From Bradyrhizobium sp. STM 3843 (GTDB taxonomy: Bacteria > Pseudomonadota > Alphaproteobacteria > Rhizobiales > Xanthobacteraceae): a stretch of DNA of 61,314 bases. Each line of letters opens with the position of its first letter. Positions within the stretch are counted from its first letter, which is position 1. Both the position numbers and the translations under genes were made by a program. Below the pieces are notes generated by a model. The model did not search any database. It worked only from the letters and a program-made list of their open reading frames with translations, and had not been told where the DNA came from. The DNA lies in the NCBI RefSeq assembly GCF_000239815.1, contig NZ_CAFK01000296.1, positions 1-61,314 of the forward strand, given 5' to 3'. Of the stretch, positions 1-8,605 are shown piece after piece.

Positions 1-365
1 AGCCGTGGCTGCCGCTTGGTGAGGCCCGCTGCAATGTCGCGGAGCAGCAGGACGATCCCAATTCGTTGCTGAACCTCTATCGCGAGCTGATCGCGCTGCG
101 ACGGCGGACACCATGCCTGACCTCAGGCGACTATATTCCGCTGCGGGCGCGCAACGATCTCCTGACTTATCTCCGCGTGCTGGGCCGGGATGAACTCGTT
201 ATCGTTCTCAATCTGGTCAACGAACCGCGGCGCTGGGAGTGCGAAGGCCCAGCGACCTGTCTGCTCTCGACCGATCGCCACCAACAGCGGCATGCGCTGA
301 ATGGCCCGGTTCAGTTGCAGGCGAATGAAGGTTTGATTGTCGCCCGGCGCCACACGTCAGGCTGA
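1..365 (+). CDS. GH13 alpha-glucosidase / alpha-amylase family, C-terminal part
   Basis: The reading frame is open from the window edge (frame of base 3) to the TGA at 363-365, so only about 120 C-terminal residues are visible. The segment PWLPL...NV..Q..DP.S.LNLYRELI.LRR is the typical end of the catalytic barrel of GH13 oligo-1,6-glucosidases and alpha-glucosidases, followed by the small C-terminal beta domain (a run like DELVIVLNLVNEP). The catalytic residues lie upstream, outside the window, so the exact substrate (maltose, isomaltose, trehalose or sucrose) cannot be told. It converges with the isomerase at 408. Confidence 0.85.
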   Translation, partial: PWLPLGEARCNVAEQQDDPNSLLNLYRELIALRRRTPCLTSGDYIPLRARNDLLTYLRVLGRDELVIVLNLVNEPRRWECEGPATCLLSTDRHQQRHALNGPVQLQANEGLIVARRHTSG

Positions 366-407
366 AGGCGCAGCCAGCGCGCCGCAGCCAGGATCGTCGT
401 TGCGGCT

Positions 408-1223
408 CTATTCGGCGAGGCCGAGGGCCTTCAGATGCGCAGCACCGGCGCGGACATGGTCGTGGTTGCGCAGCTCAAGGATCAGACGGGGCTTAGAGGT
501 CAGCTGGCCGAGCGCACGAAACACCGCGGCCCAGGGGATATTGCCCTCGCCCGGCGCCCAATGGCGGTCGCCATAGCCATCGGTGTCCTGCAGATGCACA
601 TGCGCCAGCATGTCGCCAGCTGCATCGACATAATGGTCGACCGGCGGTGCCCCGGTTGAATGATGCGCATAGTTGGCATGACCGGTGTCAAGCGAGACCC
701 GCACCTTGGCGCTGCCGAGCGCCTTGGCCAGATGGACGCGATCCTTGGGATCCTTGTCCTCGATGTTCTCGATCACGATCTCGCAGCCAGCCTGCTCGGC
801 GCGCGCGATCACGTCGCCAAGCGTCGCACGAACGCGCTCGATCAGGCCTTCGCGGTTCTCGCTATCGAGATTGTTGTAGTCCCAGGTCGTGTAGGGCGAG
901 TGGATCACCATATGCGTCGCGCCGAGGAACTCGGCGACTTCGAGCCCCTGCAGCAGGCGCTTGGTCACGGCGCGGCGGATCAAGGGATCATGGCTGTCGA
1001 TCTTGAATCCCCAGAACGGGCCGTGGATGCCGCGCCGCCCGGTGTGGCCGTCCAGCATGGCCTTGATGTCGCAAGCGATCGCGCGCCAGTCGCTATCGAG
1101 CACTTCGGCGCGGGAAAAATCCTGGATCTCGAGATCGCGCTGGCGTTCCAGCAGCCAGTCGCGATGCGCGGGGATGGATTTGATGGAGAGCGCAGCGCCG
1201 AGCACGAGCAGCGATTCGGACAT
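408..1223 (-). CDS. Sugar phosphate isomerase/epimerase-like TIM-barrel protein
   Basis: 271 residues, matching the AP-endonuclease-2 / xylose-isomerase-like TIM-barrel superfamily. Visible family landmarks, in order, are a GIHGPFWG strand (about residue 65), MVIHSPY (about 107), a metal-ligand IVIENIED strand (about 149), SLDTGHANYAHH (about 178), HVHLQDTDGYGDRHWAPGEG (about 207) and LILELRN near the end. The Glu/Asp/His ligands expected for a divalent metal are all present. It has no signal peptide, so it should be cytoplasmic. Substrate unknown. Start chosen at ATG 1223, preceded by AAGGA. It converges with the GH13 gene and is not in an obvious operon. Confidence 0.8.
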   Translation of the reverse strand: MSESLLVLGAALSIKSIPAHRDWLLERQRDLEIQDFSRAEVLDSDWRAIACDIKAMLDGHTGRRGIHGPFWGFKIDSHDPLIRRAVTKRLLQGLEVAEFLGATHMVIHSPYTTWDYNNLDSENREGLIERVRATLGDVIARAEQAGCEIVIENIEDKDPKDRVHLAKALGSAKVRVSLDTGHANYAHHSTGAPPVDHYVDAAGDMLAHVHLQDTDGYGDRHWAPGEGNIPWAAVFRALGQLTSKPRLILELRNHDHVRAGAAHLKALGLAE

Positions 1224-1426
1224 GTCGTGGATTCCTTGGCCATCGTCTGCGACAGGCGTGAGCGCTAGCCCGGTTTGATGACGGTCCGGTGAAGAGGGGG
1301 CGGAGATGGCCGCGACCTATCAAGCCAGCACGTTTGAAGCAAGCATCCTTGGAGTAGTGAGATTGTCGGTCCCGCTACTTGACGTAGGCGAGGTTTTTGC
1401 AAGAATGCGGTAATTTCGTGTTGGAA

Positions 1427-2548
1427 ATGGGGGCTGCCGTGCGGGCTGGACTTGCGATGTTGTTGTTCGTGCTGGTGGTGGCGCTGGTGTCGCCCGCTCA
1501 AGCGCGCGGTCCTTACGGCTCGATTTCGGCCGCGGGCTGGTCGGGCGGCGCCTATACCGACGACAAGACCGGCGCGTTCACCAGCTGCATCGCGAGCGCT
1601 AGCTACAAGAGCGGCATCACCTTCAGCGTCGTGGTGTCCAAGACCTATGAATGGGCGCTGGCCTTCATCCATCCGAGCTGGACACTGACACCAGGACAGA
1701 AATTCCCGATCGTGCTGAGCTTCGACGGCCGCAACACCTTCAATGTGGACGGCACCGTGTTCTCGACCAATATGGTCGCAGTGCCGATGCCGGTCGACTC
1801 CGCGCTGGTCAAGAGCTTTCGAGCGGCCAAAACCATGTCGGCCTTTGCGCAAGGCAATCTGTTTCAGTTCACCCTTGACGGCACCGCGGTGATGCTGCCT
1901 GCGCTGGTCTATTGTGCCAAGACGGTCAATCAAGGCGGCCTTGCGGCTGCGACCAATTTCATGGCGGGCGTCACGCGCGCCGCCGCCGTGCCGCATCAGC
2001 CGGCTCCGCCGCCGGTCACCGCGACGGCGAATGCGAAGCCGTCCAGGCCGCAGGGCGCTTCAGCTGAATTGCAGTTGGAGGCGATGCAGATCGCCTCGAA
2101 TTTCATCCTCAAGGCAGCGCTGTCACATCCGTCGATCCTGGGTGGCGGCGAAAAGCCGGTGTGGTTGATGCCGGGCGGGGTGGCCTGGAAGGCCGACAAC
2201 GCCACCGGTTTCGTTCGGATCGTGCCGCCCGAGCCCAATGTCGACGGACTGGAGGTCGCCGCCATCATCGTCGGCAACGATGCGCGGGACTGCAAAGGCA
2301 AGTTCATCTCCGCACGCAACAGCGAGCTGGTCGACAGCCAGGTCGTGTTCCGCGGCATGTCGTCATGCGAGGACAGCGAGAAGTCTGACATCACCGAGTA
2401 CTTCATCTTCCCGCGCAAGGCCGGCGGCTTCGTTCTCTTCTCCGTGATCACGCCGACCAAGGCGTTGGGCCAACAGGCGCAGGGGCCGCAGCGTGATGAG
2501 GCCAATGCCGCCTTCCGCAAGGCGGCATACACCTCGATCGCGCAGTAG
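1427..2548 (+). CDS. Exported hypothetical protein
   Basis: About 373 residues from ATG 1427. A hydrophobic stretch (LAMLLFVLVVALVSPAQA) at residues 9-26 ends in an Ala-x-Ala signal-peptidase site, so the mature protein should be periplasmic or secreted. It appears to have two parts. Residues about 27-190 are rich in Gly/Ser/Thr with two spaced cysteines. A Pro/Ala linker (about 190-215) leads to a second domain of about 160 residues with cysteines in DARDCKGKF and SSCEDSE that could form a disulphide. I recognise no family. The longer frame from TTG 1397 is possible but puts a charged tail before the signal peptide, so I prefer 1427. Confidence 0.6.
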   Translation: MGAAVRAGLAMLLFVLVVALVSPAQARGPYGSISAAGWSGGAYTDDKTGAFTSCIASASYKSGITFSVVVSKTYEWALAFIHPSWTLTPGQKFPIVLSFDGRNTFNVDGTVFSTNMVAVPMPVDSALVKSFRAAKTMSAFAQGNLFQFTLDGTAVMLPALVYCAKTVNQGGLAAATNFMAGVTRAAAVPHQPAPPPVTATANAKPSRPQGASAELQLEAMQIASNFILKAALSHPSILGGGEKPVWLMPGGVAWKADNATGFVRIVPPEPNVDGLEVAAIIVGNDARDCKGKFISARNSELVDSQVVFRGMSSCEDSEKSDITEYFIFPRKAGGFVLFSVITPTKALGQQAQGPQRDEANAAFRKAAYTSIAQ

Positions 2549-2591
2549 AGGAGTGGGCGAGGCCTGCTGCATTGTTGTCGTGTCGCGGAGG

Positions 2592-2708
2592 CCTCATGGT
2601 TCGAGACGGCGCTTCACGCCTCGTCACCGTGAGGGTCCATATATGAGCTCGCTGCGAAGCGGGCCTCATCCCGAGGAGCATCGCGGCGCGATGCGTTTCG
2701 AAGGATGA
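2592..2708. repeat. Palindromic intergenic repeat (CCTCATGGTTCGAGACG type)
   Basis: The left arm CCTCATGGTTCGAGACG and the right arm GCGTTTCGAAGGATGA are imperfect inverted copies. Between them sits a second inverted pair with GAGCTCGCTGCGAAGCGGGCCTC and CCTCATCCCGAGGAGC sub-blocks. I recall this kind of block as a dispersed intergenic repeat in Bradyrhizobium genomes. It fills the gap between the convergent genes at 1427-2548 and 2746-3384, where the folded RNA could also act as a transcription end. Confidence 0.65.
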
Positions 2709-2745
2709 ACCGAGAAAAAGATTCTCGAGCTGCTGACCTTGCACC

Positions 2746-3384
2746 CTATTTGCGCCTCGGCCGCCGCACCGCGCGCACCTTGCCGCTGCTGCCGCCGCCG
2801 CAATAGAACTGGTCGCCGCCGTCGGACTCCAGCCCGGACACCGTGATGCCCTCGGGCATGTCGAGCTGTTCGAGCACTTCGCCGCTCTGCGGATCGATGC
2901 GGCGCAACGCGCCGGCCTCATCTTCCCAGCTGCCGTGCCAGAGTTCGCCGTCGACCCAGGTCACGCCGGTGACGAAGCGGGTGCAGGGAATGGTGCGCAG
3001 GATCTTGCCCGTATCGGGATCGATCTGGTGGATCTTGCGCTCGCGATAGACGCCGACCCAGAGCGTTCCTTCCGCCCAGGCCATGCCGGAGTCGCCGCCA
3101 CCACCCGGCGCCGGAATCGTCGCCAGCACCTTGCCGCTCGCGGGATCGATCTTCTGGATGCGGTTTTCGGCGAGCTGAAACAGATGCCGGCCGTCGAACG
3201 CGGTCCCGGCATGCGCGGGGACGTCGAGCGAACGCTGCACCGTGCCATCGGCCGGATCGAACGCCCTCAATGTCTCGCCGGCTGCGAACCAGACCTTCTG
3301 CCCGTCATAGGTGACGCCGCCGACCTGCCTGGTATCCGCGAACGGACCATATTCTCTGACGATCTCCGCTGCGCTTCGCTTCAT
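2746..3384 (-). CDS. Beta-propeller (glutamine cyclotransferase / Vgb-like) protein
   Basis: 212 residues containing repeated blades with the pattern ...IDP.SG.VL..I..P (for example KIDPASGKVLATI, QIDPDTGKILRTI, RIDPQSGEVLEQL). This is typical of glutaminyl-peptide cyclotransferase-like and streptogramin-lyase-like propellers. At four to five blades it is short for a closed propeller. It lacks a signal peptide. A specific enzyme activity cannot be assigned. It lies 33 bp downstream of, and on the same strand as, the TPR regulator at 3418-4638, so the two may be co-transcribed. Confidence 0.65.
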   Translation of the reverse strand: MKRSAAEIVREYGPFADTRQVGGVTYDGQKVWFAAGETLRAFDPADGTVQRSLDVPAHAGTAFDGRHLFQLAENRIQKIDPASGKVLATIPAPGGGGDSGMAWAEGTLWVGVYRERKIHQIDPDTGKILRTIPCTRFVTGVTWVDGELWHGSWEDEAGALRRIDPQSGEVLEQLDMPEGITVSGLESDGGDQFYCGGGSSGKVRAVRRPRRK

Positions 3385-3417
3385 CTGTCCGCTCCTGTCG
3401 TCTGCAATGCAGAAAGC

Positions 3418-4638
3418 CTATTCGCTCGGCAGCGACGCCGGGAGTAACAAGGTAGTCGCGAATCCCGGCAGCAGCGGGCAGGTCCAGCGCCGGGCGGGTC
3501 CGCGCCCGAACGCCTGCACCTTTCCGGCGAGCAGCAGCTCGTCAAGCGCCCGCTGCACGGTGCGCTGGCTGGCACCGAGCGCAAGCGACAGGCCGGAGCT
3601 CGACCAGGCCTCGCCATCGGCAAGACAGGCCAGGACGGCCGCATGCTCATCTTCGATCGGCTGCGTCAGCACCACCACCTCCTGCGCGCGGATCGGCAAA
3701 AGCGCAAAGCCTGCCTTGGTCGCGGTCACCTCGGCCAGCGGCTGCATGGCCTGTCGCAGCCGTCCGATTTCGACGCGCAGCCGCGCGCGATGCGATTCAT
3801 CCGCTTCCTTGCCGCGGAACGCCTGCGCGATCAGCGTGCCGCGCGGCACGTCGCCCGGCCATGCCTCGGCCAGCGCGCGGGCAAGCGAAAACAGCACCGG
3901 CCGCCGGGCAAGCGGGACCACCAGGCGGCCGTGACGCATGGTCAGACGGCAGGCATCGACGACGAATGCATCGGAGCGGAGCAGCGCTTCGACGTCGGCA
4001 AGCTGCAACAGCTGTTCCCCGTCGCGCGAGATCAACCGTGCCGCGGGCGCGGTCAAGGCGCGCGACGCCTGTTCGATCTCGGCGATCAGTTCTTGGATGC
4101 CGGCACGCCGTGCCGCGTGCTCGGCACGTTCGAGCGCGGCGCGTGCGGCCTTGGTCTGCAGGCGCCGCATCGCCAGCCCTGCGACGATCAATTCGTAGAC
4201 CGCCCGCGATGCCGGCGGCAGCGGTCCCGGATCGAGCGCGGCGAGGCGCTGCTCGGCCTCGTCGAGCTGGCCGATCAGGAGCAGCCGGCGGATCTCGAGG
4301 CTGCGTGCATGCGCGGCGTTCAGCCGGTCGCCATGCCTGTCGAGCGTCGCCCGCGCCGCCTCCAGCGCCTTGGTCGGCCAGCGCAGGTCGCGCGAGGCCA
4401 GCGCGATTTCGGCTTCGGCGACGATGCAGCGGGCGCGCGCCACCGCCTCGCTCGGGCCGAATGCGCCCGCTGCACGCCGCAGCAACGCCTTGGCGCGCAC
4501 GAAATCACCGAGCCGCGCCATGGCAATGCCGCGCAGCGCCAGCGCGGGCGCATCCTCGCGCAGGGCCACCCGGTTCAGCGCGCCGAGCGCATCACCCGAA
4601 GCCAGCGCCAGCGCCGCAGCCGTAATCAGCGAGTCCAT
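3418..4638 (-). CDS. TPR-type transcriptional regulator with winged-helix region
   Basis: 406 residues. The N-terminal half (about 1-200) is alpha-helical and Ala/Leu/Arg rich, with TPR-like helical hairpins. Residues about 225-320 look like an OmpR/SARP-type winged helix (PRGTLIAQAF, then RLRVEIGRLRQAMQPLAEV, then a tip segment KAGFALLP). Residues about 335-385 look like a second HTH (SSSGLSLALGASQRTVQRAL). The combination suggests a DNA-binding regulator with a protein-interaction arm. It is divergent from the DUF899 gene at 4723 with only 84 bp between starts, so the neighbour is the likely target. Confidence 0.65.
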   Translation of the reverse strand: MDSLITAAALALASGDALGALNRVALREDAPALALRGIAMARLGDFVRAKALLRRAAGAFGPSEAVARARCIVAEAEIALASRDLRWPTKALEAARATLDRHGDRLNAAHARSLEIRRLLLIGQLDEAEQRLAALDPGPLPPASRAVYELIVAGLAMRRLQTKAARAALERAEHAARRAGIQELIAEIEQASRALTAPAARLISRDGEQLLQLADVEALLRSDAFVVDACRLTMRHGRLVVPLARRPVLFSLARALAEAWPGDVPRGTLIAQAFRGKEADESHRARLRVEIGRLRQAMQPLAEVTATKAGFALLPIRAQEVVVLTQPIEDEHAAVLACLADGEAWSSSGLSLALGASQRTVQRALDELLLAGKVQAFGRGPARRWTCPLLPGFATTLLLPASLPSE

Positions 4639-4722
4639 GCAAATCCCGCCACACTTGTAACTCTCACCCCTGTAGGGACCGATCCTAGTCTAGCTCGCGG
4701 TCAACACGCAAAGGATCACACC

Positions 4723-5484
4723 ATGACCTCTCATCCGACCGGAACACGCGAAGACTGGCTGGCCGCTCGATTGGAGCTGCTGCAGGCCGAGAAGGAACTG
4801 ACGCGGCAGAGCGATGCGCTGGCGCAGCGGCGGCAGGCGCTGCCCTGGGTGCGCGTCGACAAGGACTATCGCTTCGACACCGACGAGGGGCCGGCCTCGC
4901 TGCCGGACCTCTTCAACGGATGCTCGCAGCTCCTGGTCTACCATTTCATGTTCGGCCCGGACTTTGCTGCCGGCTGCCCCTCTTGCTCGATGATCGCCGA
5001 CGGCTTCAACGGCTTCGCGGTGCATCTCGCCCATCACGACGTGATGCTGTGGGCGGTCTCGCGTGCGCCGCTGGCCAAGCTCAAAACCTATAAGAAGCGG
5101 ATGGGCTGGACCTTTCCCTGGGCCTCCTCGGCCGGCAGCGATTTCAATTTCGACTTCAACGTCTCGATCACCGAGGACCAGCAGCGCAAGGGCGGCACCG
5201 AATATAATTATCAGCCGAGCCCCGCCCGCAGCGCGGCCGATGTGCCGCCTAAGGCGGCGCAGGTTGCGTCCACTTGCGGAACCGATGGCGCGACCTTCAT
5301 GCGCGACCGTCCCGGCATGAGCGCGTTCGTGTGCGAAGATGGCGTCATCTACCACACCTATTCAGCCTATGCGCGCGGCCTCGACGGGCTGTGGGGCAGC
5401 TATCAATGGCTCGATCGGGCGCCCAAGGGACGCAACGAGAGCGGCATGTGGTGGCGCCGTCACGACGAGTATGGCGCGCACTGA
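4723..5484 (+). CDS. DUF899 thioredoxin-like protein
   Basis: 253 residues from ATG 4723. The family signature is clear: an N-terminal helix with R..WL.ARLELL..EKELTR, then ALPWVRVDKDY.FDT, LFNG.SQL.VYHFMFGPD, a Cys-Pro-Ser-Cys at residues 85-88, and a C-terminal RHDEYG. DUF899 proteins have a thioredoxin-like fold; the CxxC here could be redox active, though no reaction is established. The longer upstream open frame from 3643 is antisense to the regulator and is discarded. A 26-bp gap separates it from the small membrane protein at 5510, so they are probably one operon. Confidence 0.85.
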   Translation: MTSHPTGTREDWLAARLELLQAEKELTRQSDALAQRRQALPWVRVDKDYRFDTDEGPASLPDLFNGCSQLLVYHFMFGPDFAAGCPSCSMIADGFNGFAVHLAHHDVMLWAVSRAPLAKLKTYKKRMGWTFPWASSAGSDFNFDFNVSITEDQQRKGGTEYNYQPSPARSAADVPPKAAQVASTCGTDGATFMRDRPGMSAFVCEDGVIYHTYSAYARGLDGLWGSYQWLDRAPKGRNESGMWWRRHDEYGAH

Positions 5485-5509
5485 TAACGCAGACAGAGGC
5501 GGCCGATCG

Positions 5510-5794
5510 ATGAAGCAATCGCCATTAAGAGACAGAGCAACTCCCGGCGTGGCCGATTGGCTGAGCCTCGCGGCCGCTCCGACCTTCGCGTTCATGGCGC
5601 TGGCGAGCGGCGTGCTCAGCACCGGCATGCCGGACCCGCTCTGCACAACCGCAGGACAAGGAATGACGATGAATCCGATGTTGCTGATGTACGTGCTGAT
5701 GAGCGTCTTCCATCTCGGGCCCTGGCTCAGGCTGTTGGACCGATGGCGGATCGGCCGGCGCTTGATGACGGCTGCGGAGCGCTACCTGCCATGA
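5510..5794 (+). CDS. Small membrane protein, unknown function
   Basis: 94 residues from ATG 5510. Two hydrophobic stretches are seen: WLSLAAAPTFAFMALASGVL (about residues 17-36) and a Met-rich MNPMLLMYVLMSVFHLGPWL (about 54-73), then a basic tail (RWRIGRRL). It is likely an inner-membrane protein with two helices and the tail in the cytoplasm. A cysteine lies in DPLCTTAGQG between the helices. It directly follows the DUF899 thioredoxin-like gene, suggesting joint expression. I do not recognise a named family. Confidence 0.6.
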   Translation: MKQSPLRDRATPGVADWLSLAAAPTFAFMALASGVLSTGMPDPLCTTAGQGMTMNPMLLMYVLMSVFHLGPWLRLLDRWRIGRRLMTAAERYLP

Positions 5795-5831
5795 AGCAGC
5801 GGCACCGGGCCGTTCCGTCGTGCGCCGAAGC

Positions 5832-6617
5832 TCAGGCCTCGGCCACGACCTTCAACGCCTCGGCCCGGATCTCTTCCACCAACCGTTCCTTGAGGGCGAC
5901 GAATTCGGCCGAGGTCTTGACCTTGTAGGAGCGCGGATGCGGCAGCTCGATCTTGATGTCGGCCTTGATCCGCCCGGGCCGCGCGCTCATCACCAGCACA
6001 CGACTGCCGAGGAAGATCGCTTCCTCGATGTCGTGGGTCACGAACAGCACCGTCTTGCGGTCGCGTTCCCAGATGCCGAGCAGCATTTCCTGCATCAGGA
6101 CGCGGGTCTGGTTGTCGAGCGCGCCGAACGGCTCGTCGAGCAGCAGGATTTTCGGATCGTTGGCGAGCGCGCGCGCGATCGCGGTGCGCTGCTGCATGCC
6201 GCCGGAGAGCTGTTTCGGCCAGTGGTTGGCAAATCCGCTCAATCCGATCTGCTGGATGAAGCGATCGGCGATCTTGCCACGCTCGGTGTCTGGCACCCCG
6301 CGTTCGCGGAGGCCGAAAGCGATGTTGTCGCGCACGGTGAGCCAGGGGAACAACGTGTAGGACTGGAACACCATGCCGCGATCGGCGCCGGGGCCGGTTA
6401 CCTCGCGGCCGTCGAGCAGCACGCGGCCGGACGTCGGTCGGTCGAGCCCGGCCACGATGCGCAGCAGCGTCGACTTGCCGCAGCCGGAGGGACCTAGGAT
6501 GGTGACGAAATCATTGTCGCCGATCGCAAGATCGATCGGCTCCAGCGCGCGGGTTGGTGCATGACCGGCGCGGGCCGGGAAGGTGCGCGAGACCTGCGCG
6601 ATGCGAAGCATGGTCAT
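5832..6617 (-). CDS. ABC transporter ATP-binding protein, NitT/TauT (SsuB/TauB) type
   Basis: 261 residues from ATG 6617. Walker A GPSGCGKST, Q-loop region MVFQSYTLFPWLTV, signature LSGGMQQRT, Walker B ILLLDEPFGALD and the switch His in LFVTHDIEEA are all present, so it should be an active ATPase. The pattern fits nitrate/sulfonate/taurine importers. Its start overlaps the permease stop (the four bases 6614-6617 serve both), giving translational coupling. The larger open frame reaching 7508 is an antisense-like extension and not part of this protein. Third gene of the receptor-permease-ATPase set beside the hut genes. Confidence 0.9.
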   Translation of the reverse strand: MTMLRIAQVSRTFPARAGHAPTRALEPIDLAIGDNDFVTILGPSGCGKSTLLRIVAGLDRPTSGRVLLDGREVTGPGADRGMVFQSYTLFPWLTVRDNIAFGLRERGVPDTERGKIADRFIQQIGLSGFANHWPKQLSGGMQQRTAIARALANDPKILLLDEPFGALDNQTRVLMQEMLLGIWERDRKTVLFVTHDIEEAIFLGSRVLVMSARPGRIKADIKIELPHPRSYKVKTSAEFVALKERLVEEIRAEALKVVAEA

Positions 6618-7390
6618 GCGAGCTTCCACGGGAACAGCCAGGCGTTGAACGCCTTGAACAGGAAGTCCGAGATCAGCCCGATCAGGCCGATCACGATGAT
6701 GCCGAAGATGATCTGGCCGGTGTTGAGCAGCGCCTGGCTGTCGGTGATCATGTGGCCGATGCCGGACGACGATCCGATCAGTTCGGCGACGATCACATAG
6801 GTCCAGGCCCAGCCCAGCACCAGCCGAAGGATTTCGGCGATCTCCGGCGCGGCTGACGGCAGCAGCACGCGGCCGATGATGCCGCGGTCGCTGGCGCCGA
6901 GCGTATAGGCGGCTTCGACCAGATCGCGCCGGGTGTTGCCGACCGCGACCGTGATCATCAGGATGATCTGGAACACCGAGCCGATGAAGATGATCAGGAG
7001 CTTCTGCAATTCGCCGATCCCAGCCCACAGGATCAAGAGTGGAATGAAGGCGGACGCCGGCAGATAGCGCGCGAAGGAGACGAACGGCTCCAGGAACGCC
7101 TCGATCGGCTTGTAGGCGCCCATCAGGACCCCGATCGGCACTGCGATGGCCGCGGCCAGCACGAAGCCGCCGACCACGCGCCAGATCGTCATGCCGATAT
7201 CGAACACGAAGCCATATTTCGCGAGCAGGTCCCAGCCCTCGTGCAGCATCGTCAGGGGATCGGCGAGGAAGGTCTTCGGCACATAGCCGCCGAACGTCGC
7301 CAGCGCCCATACGAGGACGAACAGCACGAAGAAGGCAAGGCCGAGCACCGTGCGGGAGGTCGTGCTGACGGGATCGAGAGGACGGATCAC
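6614..7390 (-). CDS. ABC transporter permease, NitT/TauT (SsuC/TauC) type
   Basis: 258 residues with about six hydrophobic segments, beginning with TVLGLAFFVLFVLVWALATFG. The EAA loop that docks to the ATPase is visible in DLVEAAYTLGASDRGIIGRVLLPSAAPEI (about residues 150-178; key residues E-A-A and G). It belongs to the BPD_transp_1 family and should form a homodimer in the inner membrane. It lies between the receptor gene (7533-8492) and the ATPase (overlapping by 4 bp). The 142-bp gap to the receptor gene holds a long palindrome (7413-7513), which could reduce expression of permease and ATPase relative to the receptor. Confidence 0.9.
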   Translation of the reverse strand: MIRPLDPVSTTSRTVLGLAFFVLFVLVWALATFGGYVPKTFLADPLTMLHEGWDLLAKYGFVFDIGMTIWRVVGGFVLAAAIAVPIGVLMGAYKPIEAFLEPFVSFARYLPASAFIPLLILWAGIGELQKLLIIFIGSVFQIILMITVAVGNTRRDLVEAAYTLGASDRGIIGRVLLPSAAPEIAEILRLVLGWAWTYVIVAELIGSSSGIGHMITDSQALLNTGQIIFGIIVIGLIGLISDFLFKAFNAWLFPWKLA

Positions 7391-7412
7391 GAGAGAAGGG
7401 CTTTCTCAATGT

Positions 7413-7513
7413 GTAGGATGGGTAGAGCGAACAGGTCGGATCGTCCGACCCGTTCGCGAAACCATCGCTGCAAGGCTGAATTGATGGGTTTCGCTTCGCT
7501 CTACCCATCCTAC
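7413..7513. repeat. Long palindromic repeat inside ABC operon
   Basis: Two perfect 19-bp inverted arms, GTAGGATGGGTAGAGCGAA at 7413-7431 and its complement at 7495-7513, flank about 63 bp that hold a secondary pair (CGAAACCATCG and TTGATGGGTTTCG). The sequence resembles a dispersed repeat that I recall from Bradyrhizobium intergenic regions. As RNA it would form a strong hairpin between the receptor and permease cistrons. Confidence 0.8.
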
Positions 7514-7532
7514 GGATTCGTCACGACGCGTC

Positions 7533-8492
7533 CTACTTGATGAAGCTCGCGTCGTAGATGTCGTTGAGATCAGGCGCCTGCTTGATGATGCCGATCTCGA
7601 GCAGGAGCTCGGCCGCGTCCTTGTTGAAGCTCTTGAACTCGGTCTCGAAGAACTTCTGGTTGGCGGCCTTGTCCTGCCAGCGCAGATATTTCGCCGAATT
7701 CCCGAACTGCTCGGCCGATTGTTTGACGTCGGCGCCCATGATCTCGTAGGCCTTGGCCTGGTCCTTGGCGATCACGTCGAGCGCCTCGAAATAGCTGTCG
7801 GCCAGCGCCTTGGCCGCCTTCGGATTCTCGGCGAGGAATTTCGGCGTGCAGCCGAACGTGTCCATGACCATGGGATAGTCGAGCGTGGTGGCGATGATCT
7901 TGCCCTTGTCGGGGGCGGCGCGCACCGTCGACAGATACGGCTCGTAGGTCATCGCCGCGTCGTTCTGGCCGGAGACGAAGGCCTGCGCCGCTGCTGCGGG
8001 CTCCAGGTTCACCACCGTCACGTCCTTGACCGAGAGGCCGTTCTTCTTGAGCATCCAGGCCAGCGTGAAATAGGGCGCGGTGCCGGGCGCGGAGGCCGCG
8101 ACCTGCTTGCCTTTAAGGTCCTTGATCGCGGCGATGTCGTTGCGCACGGCCATGCCGTCGGCGCCGTAGCTCTTGTCGAGCTGGAAGATCTGCTTGGTGG
8201 CGACTCCGTTGGCGTTCCAGGAAATCCAGGTCTCGACGGTCGTCGCTGCGCACTGGATGTCGCCCGAGGCGATCGCCAGATGGCGATCCTTCTGCGGGAT
8301 CTTCTTCAAGGTGACGTCGAGGCCGTTCTTCTTGAAGATGCCGGCTTCCTTCGCCAGCGTCAGCGGCGCAAAGCCGGTCCATCCGGAAATGCCGACGCCG
8401 ACTTTCACGTCGTCGGCATAAGCGGGTGCAGAGGCCAGGAGGGTGGTGGCCAGAGCGGCCGATATCGCGAGGGCCCCGAAGCTGCGCATCAT
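7533..8492 (-). CDS. ABC transporter substrate-binding protein, NitT/TauT type
   Basis: 319 residues from ATG 8492. The signal peptide is obvious (FGALAISAALATTLLASAPAYA, cleavage before DDVKVG at about residue 27). The mature part has the SsuA/TauA layout: GISGWTGFAPLTLAKEAGIFKKNGLDV, an ATTVETWISWNANG segment, KDLKGKQVAASAPGTAPYF and a late MTYEPY. The substrate is not readable from sequence; these receptors bind nitrate, taurine, sulfonates or small amines. Its place directly after hutC (113-bp gap, same strand) makes a histidine-related ligand reasonable, but that is inference. Confidence 0.85.
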   Translation of the reverse strand: MMRSFGALAISAALATTLLASAPAYADDVKVGVGISGWTGFAPLTLAKEAGIFKKNGLDVTLKKIPQKDRHLAIASGDIQCAATTVETWISWNANGVATKQIFQLDKSYGADGMAVRNDIAAIKDLKGKQVAASAPGTAPYFTLAWMLKKNGLSVKDVTVVNLEPAAAAQAFVSGQNDAAMTYEPYLSTVRAAPDKGKIIATTLDYPMVMDTFGCTPKFLAENPKAAKALADSYFEALDVIAKDQAKAYEIMGADVKQSAEQFGNSAKYLRWQDKAANQKFFETEFKSFNKDAAELLLEIGIIKQAPDLNDIYDASFIK

Positions 8493-8605
8493 CGTCGTCC
8501 TTTGCTGGTTGAGTGTGTCGTCCGTTGGTCCATGTGCGGCGTTCGCACAATCTGCAAAACGTGCTTGCAAGTCTCGTGCTGGAGGGTGGTCCGCATCGTC
8601 TCCTC

